From NCBI GenBank assembly GCA_018266775.1, contig JAFDZS010000001.1:62001-126000 (forward strand): a stretch of DNA of 64,000 nt, read 5' to 3'. Shown here piece after piece: positions 44,758 to 53,345 of the stretch; positions within the stretch are counted from its first letter, which is position 1, and every line of letters begins with the position of its first letter. Both the position numbers and the translations under genes were made by a program. The notes below the pieces were generated by a model. The model worked only from the letters and a program-made list of their open reading frames with translations, was not told where the DNA came from and searched no databases. The stretch is from Bacteroidota bacterium. GTDB lineage: Bacteria > Bacteroidota > Bacteroidia > Chitinophagales > Chitinophagaceae.

Positions 44758-45348
44758 ATGAAAGCATTTCGTCTCATTATATTATTTCAGGTATTCTGTT
44801 TTGTTTCGGCATTCTCTCAACTCACCGACACACAAATCCGCGACCTCAAAGGCGGCAGGGTTAAACCAGATTTCTCTCCCGTGTACACCTTACCGTTTGC
44901 TAAAGGCAGTAAATTTTTATTAATACAGGCTTACAACAGTAAAATGAGCCACAAAAATGAACTGAGCCTGGATTTTAAAATGCATAAAGGCAGCAAAGTT
45001 TGTGCTGCAAGAGCGGGTGTTGTTGTAGCCACTAAAGCAGATAGTGATGTAGGTGGATTAAAAGATGAATATCTGTCGCAGGGCAATCATATCATTATTC
45101 AGCATAATGATGGCAGCAGGGCCATGTACTGGCATTTACAAAAAGATGGGGTACTGGTTAAGGTTGGTGATACTGTATTACAGGGCCAGCATATTGGTTA
45201 CAGCGGCAATACCGGTTACACTGCGTTTCCTCACTTACATTTTCAGGTGCAGGATAAGAATGGTAGTGATATTGCAACAAGGTTTATCACTAAAAAAGGT
45301 ATTATTTATTTAAGACCGGGAAAATGGTATCGTTCGGTAAAACAATAG
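44758..45348 (+). CDS. M23-family metallopeptidase (paralogue 1)
   Basis: 196-aa exported LytM-type peptidase with signal peptide 1-20 (ending AFS). Zinc ligands are in SHKNELSLDFKM (first His and the Asp, about 62-69) and HLHF in FPHLHFQV (about 160-163); the conserved H in MYWHLQKDG (about 124) is the catalytic His. It would cut peptidoglycan cross-bridges or an exported protein. It shares a clear common pattern with the M23 gene at 47.1 kb. ATG start. Confidence 0.9.
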   Translation: MKAFRLIILFQVFCFVSAFSQLTDTQIRDLKGGRVKPDFSPVYTLPFAKGSKFLLIQAYNSKMSHKNELSLDFKMHKGSKVCAARAGVVVATKADSDVGGLKDEYLSQGNHIIIQHNDGSRAMYWHLQKDGVLVKVGDTVLQGQHIGYSGNTGYTAFPHLHFQVQDKNGSDIATRFITKKGIIYLRPGKWYRSVKQ

Positions 45349-45547
45349 CATACTTTTTATATCATAACAGTCTTTCTTTTAATCCACTCCCGATGCATCA
45401 TTGTTCAATTCTTTCATGTAACAAATCCTGGTAATATTATATTGTTCGTACAGGAAGGCAGCATTTAACAAGCTACTGGTATCTTCCTTTGGCATAGTAT
45501 TTGAAAAATACTGTATTGAAAATGTTTCTTTAATTAAAATCACTATT

Positions 45548-46126
45548 ATGAAAACAACGTATTTAAAATTTGTATTCTTTGCTTCGGCGCTGTTTGCACT
45601 TAATTTTGCAACAGCACAAATTGGTACTAACATCAGCAATACCACTAAAGCAGTGGTAAACACATCAGCCAGTACCAATGCGGTTAAAGCTGCTACACAA
45701 AGCACGACAGCCGCGGCTAAAAACACCACACGTGCCACACTGGCAAAAACAAAAAAGGCCGGAGCAGCCACTACCAATGCAGCGAAAACAGCTGTTGCAA
45801 ACACCGGGGATGCCAATGTAAATGCAAAGGCTGGTGTTCAGGCTAACAGTACCGCCAACACTACAGCAGGTTCTGCAGGCAGTAAAGAAGCTGCTGATGC
45901 TAATGCCAACGCAAATGTTTCTGTTAAAGAAAATGCCGGAAGCGCCGTTAATGCCATGGCAGATAAAACGAGCGCCAAAGCAACTGCAACAGGCGCTAAA
46001 GTAAAAGCCGAAGCTAAAAGTGCTGCAAAACATTCGGCAGATGCTGCAAAAAAAGCAAAAGGCAGCGTGAAAACTGATGTTAAAGCAGAATCGGATACAA
46101 AGATTAGTGCTGACACTAAAAATTAA
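45548..46126 (+). CDS. Exported Ala/Lys/Thr-rich low-complexity protein
   Basis: 192 aa with a normal signal peptide (1-24, ending FATAQ). The mature part consists almost wholly of A, K, T, N, S, D, G and V; it has no Cys, Trp, Pro, Tyr or Phe. The segment GAKVKAEAKSAAKHSADAAKK resembles the 11-residue repeats of LEA or H1-like proteins, which are disordered in solution. The real gene is on this strand: it has the signal peptide and a terminator directly after the stop. Function unknown; possibly a desiccation protectant, a cell-surface polymer or a peptidase substrate for its M23 neighbours. Confidence 0.75.
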   Translation: MKTTYLKFVFFASALFALNFATAQIGTNISNTTKAVVNTSASTNAVKAATQSTTAAAKNTTRATLAKTKKAGAATTNAAKTAVANTGDANVNAKAGVQANSTANTTAGSAGSKEAADANANANVSVKENAGSAVNAMADKTSAKATATGAKVKAEAKSAAKHSADAAKKAKGSVKTDVKAESDTKISADTKN

Positions 46127-46139
46127 TGGCTATACTTTA

Positions 46140-46169
46140 CAAATGCAGTCGCCGTAACGGCTGCATTTG
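46140..46169 (+). terminator. Intrinsic terminator of the Ala/Lys-rich gene
   Basis: 12-bp stem CAAATGCAGTCG / CGGCTGCATTTG with one wobble, loop CCGTAA, then TTTTT. It starts 14 bp past the stop codon. Confidence 0.9.
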
Positions 46170-46185
46170 TTTTTAAATCCCGAAT

Positions 46186-47049
46186 ATGAAAAGAACACTT
46201 TTAACCACCAGCTGCATGTGTATTTTTATTTTTATTGGTGCTGCTGGTTGCTATGCACAAGCCAGCCAAACAGATTCCTCAGGCAAAGGTTCATCCGCTA
46301 TTAAATTAACAGCAGCCGCGGCTTATACCTCCAGGTTGCATTATTATGGCAGAACAGACAGCCTTAAAAGCAGTGCTTTAATTCCCACTTTAATCTTCCA
46401 GGCAGGAAATCATTTTTCAATAACACCATCCTTTATTTTTATTAATAACAACCAGGTTTCTTTTAATTATGTCGCTACTGTTTTAAATGTCACTTATGAA
46501 ATGGGCAAAGCAAAAGGGATAACCGGCAGTATTTATTCAGACCTGTTTTTGTATAAAACCGGTAATAAATTAGTGCAGGGGGCGCAACAGGGGCAGGCTG
46601 GCTTTACACTCAATTATAAAAACAACATCGCTAACATCAATACCAATAGCAGTGCAGCTTTTTCATCCGGCAATTTGGATTATTTTTCAACCCTTTCGCT
46701 GGACCACCAGGTAAAGTTGCAAAAAGGTGCCTCACTATTTTTGATCACGCCTTCCGTTGCAGCCAATGCAGGCACACAAAATTTTACGACCAGTTATTAT
46801 AAAAAAACCAGCTTTCTATTTTTACCTCCTTCGCAACAGCTGGTTACCGAAAACAATAAACAATTTTCTCTGTTAAGTTATGAGGTGAACCTTTCCTGTG
46901 TTTACTCCATCAACCGTTTTATAGTAAACATTACCCCGGCTTATGTAATTCCACAAAATGTTATTGCTGTAGCTAATAATCCATCTCTTTCAGAAAAAGC
47001 CAGTAACCTGTTTTATTTTAATGCAGTCATTGCCTATAAGATTTTTTAG
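46186..47049 (+). CDS. Unrecognised exported beta-rich protein
   Basis: 287 aa with signal peptide (1-25, ending CYAQ). The remainder is made of alternating hydrophobic and polar residues with many Asn, Ser and Tyr: SITPSFIFINNNQVSFNY, and INRFIVNITPAYVIPQ. This fits a small outer-membrane barrel of about 10-12 strands, ending in aromatic F (AYKIF). No family recognised. It lies between the LEA-like gene (after its terminator) and the second M23 gene. Confidence 0.75.
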   Translation: MKRTLLTTSCMCIFIFIGAAGCYAQASQTDSSGKGSSAIKLTAAAAYTSRLHYYGRTDSLKSSALIPTLIFQAGNHFSITPSFIFINNNQVSFNYVATVLNVTYEMGKAKGITGSIYSDLFLYKTGNKLVQGAQQGQAGFTLNYKNNIANINTNSSAAFSSGNLDYFSTLSLDHQVKLQKGASLFLITPSVAANAGTQNFTTSYYKKTSFLFLPPSQQLVTENNKQFSLLSYEVNLSCVYSINRFIVNITPAYVIPQNVIAVANNPSLSEKASNLFYFNAVIAYKIF

Positions 47050-47113
47050 TTAAGGATTGTGCTGATACATTTACAGCCAAAACGCTTAGCTTTATCTTTA
47101 TAGAAATTATCCA

Positions 47114-47722
47114 ATGGGGCGTTTATTACCTGCTGTTGTATTCCTTTTATTGATCGTGCATATCAGTGGATGCGCTGTAAGCAATAACCCGCAGCGAACC
47201 ATTTTACGCCAGCTTCAAAAGGGCATTATTAAAGATGATACCAGTTTTGTGTATCAATTGCCTTATGAAAAAAATACAGTGCACTTACTGGTACAGGGTT
47301 ATTTCAGCCACTTCGGCCATAAAGAAAGGGCAGCGCTGGATTTTAAAATGAAACGCGGCACCATTGTTTGTGCTGCAAGGGACGGTATAGTGGTTCGTGT
47401 TAAACAGGATGGTAATAAAGGCGGCTGGAATAAAAAATATCGCCCATTCGGTAACGTTATTGTTATTCAGCACAGCGACAGTTCGAGAGCCGGTTACTGG
47501 CACCTGCAGTACAACAGCGCCATGGTAAAAGTTGGCGACAGTGTTAAGGCTGGTCAACCTATTGCCCTGAGCGGTAAAACGGGTTACACGTTATTTCCGC
47601 ATTTACATTTTATTGCCTGGCGGTTTAATAAAAACGGCCAATGGCAACAGGTGGGTACACGGTTTAAAACAAGTAATGGTATCCGGTATCTTAAGCCAAT
47701 AAAGCGATACCGTAATGGATGA
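47114..47722 (+). CDS. M23-family metallopeptidase lipoprotein (paralogue 2)
   Basis: 202-aa LytM-type peptidase with a lipobox (HISGC, lipid on about Cys20). Zinc ligands lie in GHKERAALDFKM and FPHLHFIAW; the catalytic His is in GYWHLQYNS. About the same length and layout as the protein encoded at 44.8 kb; the motifs CAAR and SGKTGYTLFPHLHF compare with CAAR and SGNTGYTAFPHLHF there, so the two are duplicates now with different anchoring (lipoprotein against soluble). Probably acts on peptidoglycan or surface proteins. Confidence 0.88.
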   Translation: MGRLLPAVVFLLLIVHISGCAVSNNPQRTILRQLQKGIIKDDTSFVYQLPYEKNTVHLLVQGYFSHFGHKERAALDFKMKRGTIVCAARDGIVVRVKQDGNKGGWNKKYRPFGNVIVIQHSDSSRAGYWHLQYNSAMVKVGDSVKAGQPIALSGKTGYTLFPHLHFIAWRFNKNGQWQQVGTRFKTSNGIRYLKPIKRYRNG

Positions 47723-47829
47723 TTTTTTCCTGCTGTTGTAGTACATCATATAATTCTGAAGATTGTTTTTTTGATACAACCGGATAATCATTTTTTACTG
47801 TTATCTTAGTATTTCATCAATTTGTTATT

Positions 47830-48459
47830 GTGGATTGGCAGCATTTATTTCGGCAATTTGTTACAGATATCAAATCAACCCACTGGCAGGAATGGATAAG
47901 CACAGTTACCCAGGTGGCCAGCGTTTGGTATGCCCGTAAAAATAATGTACTGGTTTACCCCACGGGTATTATAGGCGTTTTACTTGCTTCTTACGTGTAT
48001 TTTTATGTTTCCGCTCCTCCTTTATATGCTGATGCCACGCTGAACATCTACTACTTTATTATGAGTGTGTATGGTTGGTACAACTGGACCAAAAAGAAAA
48101 ATGACGCTTTTGAATACCCCATCAGCTGGTGCAATAAAAAAGATTTGTCTATCGGTATTGGTTTCTTTGCATCATCGTGGTTGATTTTATTTTTTGTGCT
48201 AAAGGGCTTTACCAACAGCAATACTCCCTTACTGGATTCGTTGGTATCCGGCTCAGCAGTTGCAGCATTTTGGTGGATGGCGAAAAGAAAAGTAGAAAAC
48301 TGGATAGCATGGATCGTAAGCAATATTGTAGCTATCCCTTTAAATTTTTATAAAGGATTTATGCTGTTTACACTGATGTATGTTTTATTTTTGATTTTAG
48401 CCTGGATGGGATACGTATCCTGGAAAAAAGAGGCTGTTAATACCACCAAAACTGTATGA
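47830..48459 (+). CDS. pnuC: PnuC-like nicotinamide riboside transporter
   Basis: 209-aa membrane protein with about seven helices. Typical PnuC motifs: WISTVTQVASVWYARKNN (about 20-37), a YYFIMSVYGWYNWTKKK segment (about 74-90, the WxxxxxxW(Y/N) motif), and IGIPLNFYKG-like AIPLNFYKGFMLFTLMYVLF near the C-terminus. It takes up nicotinamide riboside by facilitated diffusion, trapped by phosphorylation. Start codon GTG at 47830, since no ATG fits. The last codons overlap tag by 4 bp. It is not PnuT (thiamine): I found no TPP riboswitch upstream. Confidence 0.88.
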   Translation: MDWQHLFRQFVTDIKSTHWQEWISTVTQVASVWYARKNNVLVYPTGIIGVLLASYVYFYVSAPPLYADATLNIYYFIMSVYGWYNWTKKKNDAFEYPISWCNKKDLSIGIGFFASSWLILFFVLKGFTNSNTPLLDSLVSGSAVAAFWWMAKRKVENWIAWIVSNIVAIPLNFYKGFMLFTLMYVLFLILAWMGYVSWKKEAVNTTKTV

Positions 48460-49007
48460 GTTACTGCACATTTATTCAATCCCTGCAACCTGGCGAACAG
48501 CTGGTGCACAAAGTATACCATGATGATCATTATGGTTTTCCTATTCACAATGATGATGAATTGTTCTGCCGCCTCATTTTAGAAATCAACCAGGCCGGTT
48601 TAAGCTGGAGTACGATTTTAAATAAACAGGACAATTTCAGGAAAGCCTATCACCAGTTCAATATCAAAAAAGTAGCGGCCTATAAAGAAAAAGATATTGA
48701 ACGTTTGCTGAATGATGCCGGCATCATCCGCAATAAATTAAAGGTGAATGCTGCAATAGAAAATGCGAAAAGTATTTTGCTGCTGCAAAAACAATTTGGT
48801 TCGTTTAAAAACTGGCTCGATCATCATCACCCCAAAACAAAAGAAGAATGGATGAAACTCTTCAAACAAACATTTAAGTTTACCGGCGGCGAAATTGTCA
48901 ATGAATTTTTAATGAGTACCGGTTATTTGCCCGGCGCACATGATGCCGATTGCCCTGTTCATAAAAAAGTACTGAAGGCCAAACCCATGTGGCAAATGAA
49001 AAAATAA
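48456..49007 (+). CDS. tag: DNA-3-methyladenine glycosylase I
   Basis: 183-aa glycosylase that removes 3-methyladenine. The zinc-binding set of Tag is present: C4 (MSYC), H22 in VYHDDHYG, and the C-terminal HDADC (His and Cys four apart), matching C4/H17/H175/C179 of E. coli. Substrate residues: YHDDHYGFPIHNDDELF and LSWSTILNK. It is coupled to pnuC by a 4-bp overlap (ATGA) and is 4 bp from the NadR-like gene, an unexpected position for a repair enzyme inside an NAD-salvage operon. Confidence 0.93.
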   Translation: MSYCTFIQSLQPGEQLVHKVYHDDHYGFPIHNDDELFCRLILEINQAGLSWSTILNKQDNFRKAYHQFNIKKVAAYKEKDIERLLNDAGIIRNKLKVNAAIENAKSILLLQKQFGSFKNWLDHHHPKTKEEWMKLFKQTFKFTGGEIVNEFLMSTGYLPGAHDADCPVHKKVLKAKPMWQMKK

Positions 49008-49011
49008 CCCT

Positions 49012-49554
49012 ATGAAAAAAATTGTTGTCATTGGCCCAGAATCAACCGGCAAATCTACTTTATGCCAAAAGCTGGCAACACATTTTAAAACGGTTTGGGT
49101 AGAGGAGTATGCACGGGAATATTTACTGGAACATGGTACCAATTATACTTTTGAACAATTATTAGATGTGGCCAAAGGCCAGTTAAAAAAAGAAGACGAT
49201 ACTGTAAATCGTCTTGAAGCTGCCGGTCAGCAACCGCCATTCATTTTAGTGGATACCGATATGCAGGTAATGAAAGTATGGTGTGAATTTGTTTTTGGAA
49301 AATGCCATCACTGGATTCTCAACCGCATTGCAGAGCGGCAATACGATTTGTATTTGCTCTGCAATATAGATGTGCCCTGGGTAAAAGATGAATTGCGGGA
49401 ATATCCCGAACCTGAAACAAGGAAAAAACTGTATCATCATTATAAAGAATTACTCGTTAATCAGTCTGTACCATGGGTGGATATCAGTGGCGGATACGAT
49501 GAACGTTTGCAAAAGGCAATTGAAGCAATCAATACAATAATTAACCCTTTGTAA
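49012..49554 (+). CDS. NadR-type nicotinamide riboside kinase (stand-alone)
   Basis: 180-aa P-loop ATPase. Walker A is GPESTGKST at 8-16; EEYAREYL at about 31-38 and LVDTDMQVMKVWCE at about 81-94 match the kinase (C-terminal) domain of NadR, with the adenylyltransferase and HTH domains absent. It phosphorylates nicotinamide riboside to NMN, trapping what PnuC imports. A separate adenylyltransferase (nadD) must finish NAD synthesis. It follows tag by 4 bp; it is the clearest functional partner of pnuC here. Confidence 0.88.
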   Translation: MKKIVVIGPESTGKSTLCQKLATHFKTVWVEEYAREYLLEHGTNYTFEQLLDVAKGQLKKEDDTVNRLEAAGQQPPFILVDTDMQVMKVWCEFVFGKCHHWILNRIAERQYDLYLLCNIDVPWVKDELREYPEPETRKKLYHHYKELLVNQSVPWVDISGGYDERLQKAIEAINTIINPL

Positions 49555-49570
49555 AAGTAAACCCGCTATC

Positions 49571-49996
49571 ATGAATACATTTAGTGAAGCCGTTAAGCAA
49601 AAAAGTAACCCTGAGCTGCTTACTATGGTATACCAGTTTGATGAGTGGAGCCCCGAAATGCTGGATGCAGTACAGGCTGAACTTACTGAGAGATGCATAC
49701 TTCCTGGCGATATTGCACAACGAAAGCAGGAGTCAATTGCTGAAGAAGAACAAGTGTTAAACGAAGGAAAGGAAGCCAGCATTACGGGCATTGTACTGGG
49801 CTGGTTGGGAATTTTTGGCTTACTGGGTATGTTTATTGGTTATAATTATGCATTTTCTAAAGTGAGGAGTATATACACCGGGAAACAATATTATAAATAC
49901 AACGCTGAGTCAAGAAAAACAGGGTCGCAGATATTTTACACTGCGCTTGTATTGTTCATCATGTTTCTTTTTTACCAGGTAGCTAAATTTCATTAA
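49571..49996 (+). CDS. Unrecognised small membrane protein
   Basis: 141-aa protein; N-terminal cytoplasmic helical region (about 1-65, Glu/Gln-rich), a helix at about 72-92 (GIVLGWLGIFGLLGMFIGYN) and a second at about 120-138 (FYTALVLFIMFLFYQVAKF). No domain known to me. Last gene of the pnuC operon (16 bp after the kinase gene); convergent with mtgA. Confidence 0.7.
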   Translation: MNTFSEAVKQKSNPELLTMVYQFDEWSPEMLDAVQAELTERCILPGDIAQRKQESIAEEEQVLNEGKEASITGIVLGWLGIFGLLGMFIGYNYAFSKVRSIYTGKQYYKYNAESRKTGSQIFYTALVLFIMFLFYQVAKFH

Positions 49997-50007
49997 GGCT
50001 ATCTCAG

Positions 50008-50889
50008 TTACCTAATGATCGCCTGCACATCCGGGTCGCCATCCAGGTTATTCATCTGGCGCATAATATCATCATACCTTCCCGCAACATACCGGCTTAA
50101 CGGCTTTACCGTATACATTTTGGGGTTGGGTAAACAGGCTGCAATTTGTGCAGCTTCAGCCCTGGTAAGGTCTTTGGCATTCTTATTAAAATATTTTTTT
50201 GCTGCTGCCTGCACACCAAAAATACCGGGGCCCATTTCGGCAATATTCAGGTAGCGTTCTAAAATCATTCTTTTCGTCCATACGGTTTCGATAGTAAACG
50301 TAAAAAATACCTCGGGCCCTTTCCTGATGAAGCCGCCGCCCTGGAACAGGAAAATATTTTTTGCCGTTTGCTGGCTGATGGTGCTGCCGCCCCTGATCTT
50401 TTCAGGATGTTTTTTATTGTACTTCATGGCCAGTTTAATCGCTTTCAGATCAAACCCATCATGATCGGGAAAACGCTGGTCTTCGCTGGCAATTACAGCC
50501 AGCTTAATATTGCTGCCCAAATCATCATAACTCACATAATCACGGGAAAGGCCATAACCATGCAGTAAACTGCTTAGTTGTGTAAGCGTAATGGGCGGAT
50601 TAAAAATAGTGGTGATCAAAAAATAAATGAAGAAGAAAATATACCCGGTAAAAATAATTTTCCATGCCAGCTGTACTGCTTTTTTGATGACGGCAATTTT
50701 TCTCAGCGCAAAAAAATAAACAACGGTGATCACCAATACAATAGCCATTACCACCAGCAGCATACCGCGGAATTCTTTTACCGCATCAGCATCTGAAAAA
50801 TTAGTAAACACAAAATAGAGGAACCAGCAAATATGAATACTAAAAATGACAAGGAAGATCTTTTTAATTAAAGGCCAGGCGGTTTTCAA
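50008..50889 (-). CDS. mtgA: Monofunctional peptidoglycan glycosyltransferase
   Basis: 293-aa GT51 enzyme that polymerises lipid II glycan chains. Two N-terminal membrane helices (about 13-30, 38-60) plus one at about 80-100. Catalytic Glu lies in VIASEDQRFPDHDGFD; further motifs are RGGSTISQQTAKN and ERYLNIAEMGPGIFGVQAAA. The C-terminal transpeptidase domain of class A PBPs is absent. The start is TTG at 50889. It is convergent with the pnuC operon. Confidence 0.92.
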   Translation of the reverse strand: MKTAWPLIKKIFLVIFSIHICWFLYFVFTNFSDADAVKEFRGMLLVVMAIVLVITVVYFFALRKIAVIKKAVQLAWKIIFTGYIFFFIYFLITTIFNPPITLTQLSSLLHGYGLSRDYVSYDDLGSNIKLAVIASEDQRFPDHDGFDLKAIKLAMKYNKKHPEKIRGGSTISQQTAKNIFLFQGGGFIRKGPEVFFTFTIETVWTKRMILERYLNIAEMGPGIFGVQAAAKKYFNKNAKDLTRAEAAQIAACLPNPKMYTVKPLSRYVAGRYDDIMRQMNNLDGDPDVQAIIR

Positions 50890-50934
50890 AGCAATAACGA
50901 TAGTTGGTGAATTAATGGTGCTGCAAGATACATT

Positions 50935-51486
50935 TTAGTGGGTGTTATTGCTCATGTTTACATACTGCAGGTGATATTTTTTCCCTATAGCCATGCCCGA
51001 ACTTCCACCCTTTGCTAAAAAATAACCGATTGTTCCCAATGCTGCCGAACCAATTAATAATGGGGCACTGAAATGTTTTCTGTCAACAAAATATACCACA
51101 CCACTGGCCACGGTAAGCAATATGCCGCCACCAAATAATATGGCTCCATTGCTCTTGGTATCAAACCCGCGTTTTGCTGTTTTGCCAATGGCAGCAACCT
51201 GGTTATAATGAAATTTATAATGATAACTTCCGGCAGTATCACGCATTAATGTACCAAAAGTGGTGGGCAGGTATTGAATAACAAATTGCTGCAGGTATAA
51301 TGTATCGTCTTTAATACCATTAATTAATGCATCGATATAGGTGCCGCTGGTGGTGGTAAATTGAATATTGGATCCTGCAAAAAAAGTTTGAATGGTGTGG
51401 TTGCGTTTTTTCAGAACAATAAAATCGGCTGTTTGTGCGGCAGCTGTATGAGTTATTATAAGCAGCAGAGGTACAATCCACTTCAT
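50935..51486 (-). CDS. Unrecognised exported protein with C-terminal glycine-rich hydrophobic segment
   Basis: 183 aa with signal peptide (1-18, ending AAAQ). The middle is beta-rich (about 25-105). Two hydrophobic Gly/Ala stretches follow: GAILFGGGILLTVASGVVYF at about 114-133 and LLIGSAALGTIGYFLAKGG at about 142-160, so it may be inserted in a membrane. No family name; similar small proteins are common in Bacteroidota. 45 bp upstream of mtgA on the same strand. Confidence 0.7.
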   Translation of the reverse strand: MKWIVPLLLIITHTAAAQTADFIVLKKRNHTIQTFFAGSNIQFTTTSGTYIDALINGIKDDTLYLQQFVIQYLPTTFGTLMRDTAGSYHYKFHYNQVAAIGKTAKRGFDTKSNGAILFGGGILLTVASGVVYFVDRKHFSAPLLIGSAALGTIGYFLAKGGSSGMAIGKKYHLQYVNMSNNTH

Positions 51487-51531
51487 ACCACAAAATAATA
51501 CTTGCGCTGCTTTAAAAAAGTAAAACGGGTG

Positions 51532-52191
51532 TTAATGTTTAACCAATGTATAAATAATACCGGAAAGAATTACGAGGCCAAATACCAGGTACAGCAGGCC
51601 GGATATGCGGTTGATCAAAAGAATATTCTTATCGCTGAGTTTTTTGCCAATGGCGCCGGCGCCCAGCACTTTACTGCTGTCTGCAAGAAAATTTATGGCC
51701 AGGCAGGTGGAAAAAATAATGATGCGGTCGTTAAATGTATATACCGATGCCAGCGAAGCTGCAATGATGACCCAAAAAGAAATTACAGCCGGGTTAAGTG
51801 TATTAATGATAAAGCCGGAACTGAAGATGGCAAAATAATTCGTCTTTTTTCCTTCTGGTGTCATTACATCGCCGGCTATTTCTTTAGGCTCCTGCAATGC
51901 CCGGGGTTTGATTTTTTTAATAAAGAGATAATAAATACCCATACCCATCAAAAACCCACTACCGGCAATACCAATAGGCACTTTAAAATTCAGCAGTTCT
52001 TTAACCGCCTCACTGAAACTGTTGCTCAGTATCACCCAAATCAGGTCGCTCAGCCATACGCCTGCCACAAAACTAAAACCGCCGCTGCGGCCATGGTTTA
52101 TGCTTTGTTTGATGATGGAGAATACCACCGGGCCAACTGAAAAGATCAGCAGTAAACTTATGGCGGCGCCTTTTAAAAAAGCATCAATCAT
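51532..52191 (-). CDS. LysE-family amino-acid exporter
   Basis: 219-aa membrane protein with six helices, RhtB/LysE type: N-terminal AAISLLLIFSVGPVVFSIIKQSINHG, with the GP...F motif, and the conserved GVWLSDLIWVILSN segment. Exports an amino acid or homoserine lactone (family knowledge); the substrate cannot be given. ATG start; its last codons lie close to the hypothetical gene downstream. Divergent from the LytS-like kinase. Confidence 0.88.
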   Translation of the reverse strand: MIDAFLKGAAISLLLIFSVGPVVFSIIKQSINHGRSGGFSFVAGVWLSDLIWVILSNSFSEAVKELLNFKVPIGIAGSGFLMGMGIYYLFIKKIKPRALQEPKEIAGDVMTPEGKKTNYFAIFSSGFIINTLNPAVISFWVIIAASLASVYTFNDRIIIFSTCLAINFLADSSKVLGAGAIGKKLSDKNILLINRISGLLYLVFGLVILSGIIYTLVKH

Positions 52192-52307
52192 TAAATAAAA
52201 GTAAGAAACCCGTTGTAATTAACCACACCTTCCGTCATTTATCTGTTCATTTCATTTGTTCACCGGCACTGCAACTATGAATGGCCGAAGAATGCGTAAT
52301 TTGTAGC

Positions 52308-53345
52308 ATGGCCCGTTTTGCTAAACCATTTATTTTTTATCATCTTGCCGGCATCATTTTGTTTGTGTGCCTGCCGGTGATTTTTTTCAATGGCGGACGG
52401 GATGATGCCGGTATTACAAACATTGTTACCAATCCATGGTTTTGGTTTTTCAGTTTATATTTTATTGCTGGCTTTTACTTCAGCGCTTATTTTTTATTTC
52501 CTCAATTGTATTTGCAGCGGCAGTATTTCTTATACATTCTTGCTGTACTTGTTTTATTTGTCATTACTTATTATCTGCAGCCATTCGATCATTTGATCAA
52601 CGGTTTCAGGAATTTTACGCCGCCCGCCAGTAACAAACCACCAACAGGCGGCAGGCCCTTTGATATTGTAAGCCTTTTTTTATGTGGCATGGCTATTGCC
52701 CTTGGCACCATCATTCCTGTGGTTAAACTTTGGCAGCAAACCAAGGAGCAATTTGTGGTGGCGCAAAAAGATAAAGCCAATGCAGAACTGGCAGTACTCA
52801 AAGCACAGATCAACCCGCATTTTTTGTTTAATACACTCAATAATTTATATGCCCTGTCTTTAACCGGCAACGAAAAAACGGCAGAGAGCATCTTACGCTT
52901 ATCCAATATCATGCGGTATGTTACAGATGAAGTGCATAATGATGAGGTGTTGCTGCAGCACGAGATCAGTTGTATCAGTGATTTTATTGAACTGCAGAAG
53001 TTGCGGCTTAACAGTAAAACAACTGTACAGTTTGACGGCGACCAGGTGAATGGGCATTTATCAATAGCACCGCTGCTGTTATTGCCGTTGGTTGAAAATG
53101 TGTTTAAACACGGCGTAAGCAATAATGAAAGCAGCAACATCAATATTAAAATAGGCACCAGGGAAAACGAGATCATCTTTTATTCCGGCAACCGTATATT
53201 TAAAACCGGGGAAGCTGGTGAACGGGAAGGAACGGGTATTGCCAATGTTAAAAAAAGACTGGAAAATGTATATCCCGGAAAACATTTTTTACAAATTGAA
53301 ACTGATAAAAATATCTTTGAAGTGCATTTGATCATTCACACATGA
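52308..53345 (+). CDS. LytS-like sensor histidine kinase (His_kinase family)
   Basis: 345-aa membrane kinase. Four helices in the N-terminal 150 residues, then a short coiled region and the His_kinase domain with acceptor His in QINPHFLFNTLNN, followed by HATPase_c (LVENVFKHGVSNN, and GTGIANVKKRLENVY). Start ATG 52308 (MARFAKPF) is preferred to the frame start 27 bp upstream. It phosphorylates the LytTR regulator whose ATG overlaps its stop codon by 4 bp. The sensed signal is unknown; no separate ligand domain. Confidence 0.92.
   Translation: MARFAKPFIFYHLAGIILFVCLPVIFFNGGRDDAGITNIVTNPWFWFFSLYFIAGFYFSAYFLFPQLYLQRQYFLYILAVLVLFVITYYLQPFDHLINGFRNFTPPASNKPPTGGRPFDIVSLFLCGMAIALGTIIPVVKLWQQTKEQFVVAQKDKANAELAVLKAQINPHFLFNTLNNLYALSLTGNEKTAESILRLSNIMRYVTDEVHNDEVLLQHEISCISDFIELQKLRLNSKTTVQFDGDQVNGHLSIAPLLLLPLVENVFKHGVSNNESSNINIKIGTRENEIIFYSGNRIFKTGEAGEREGTGIANVKKRLENVYPGKHFLQIETDKNIFEVHLIIHT

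Noticed and set aside
45379..45816. 145-codon open frame on the minus strand with a hydrophobic N-terminal half
   Set aside because: It is antisense to the Ala/Lys-rich gene, whose signal peptide and terminator identify the plus strand as coding; the hydrophobic look follows from reversed Ala/Lys/Thr codons.
45665..46033. Cys-rich minus-strand open frame
   Set aside because: Another by-product of the same biased codons; no start region, signal or promoter supports it.
47723..47829. Riboswitch upstream of pnuC
   Set aside because: No TPP CTGAGA core or other recognisable fold was seen in the 107-bp gap.
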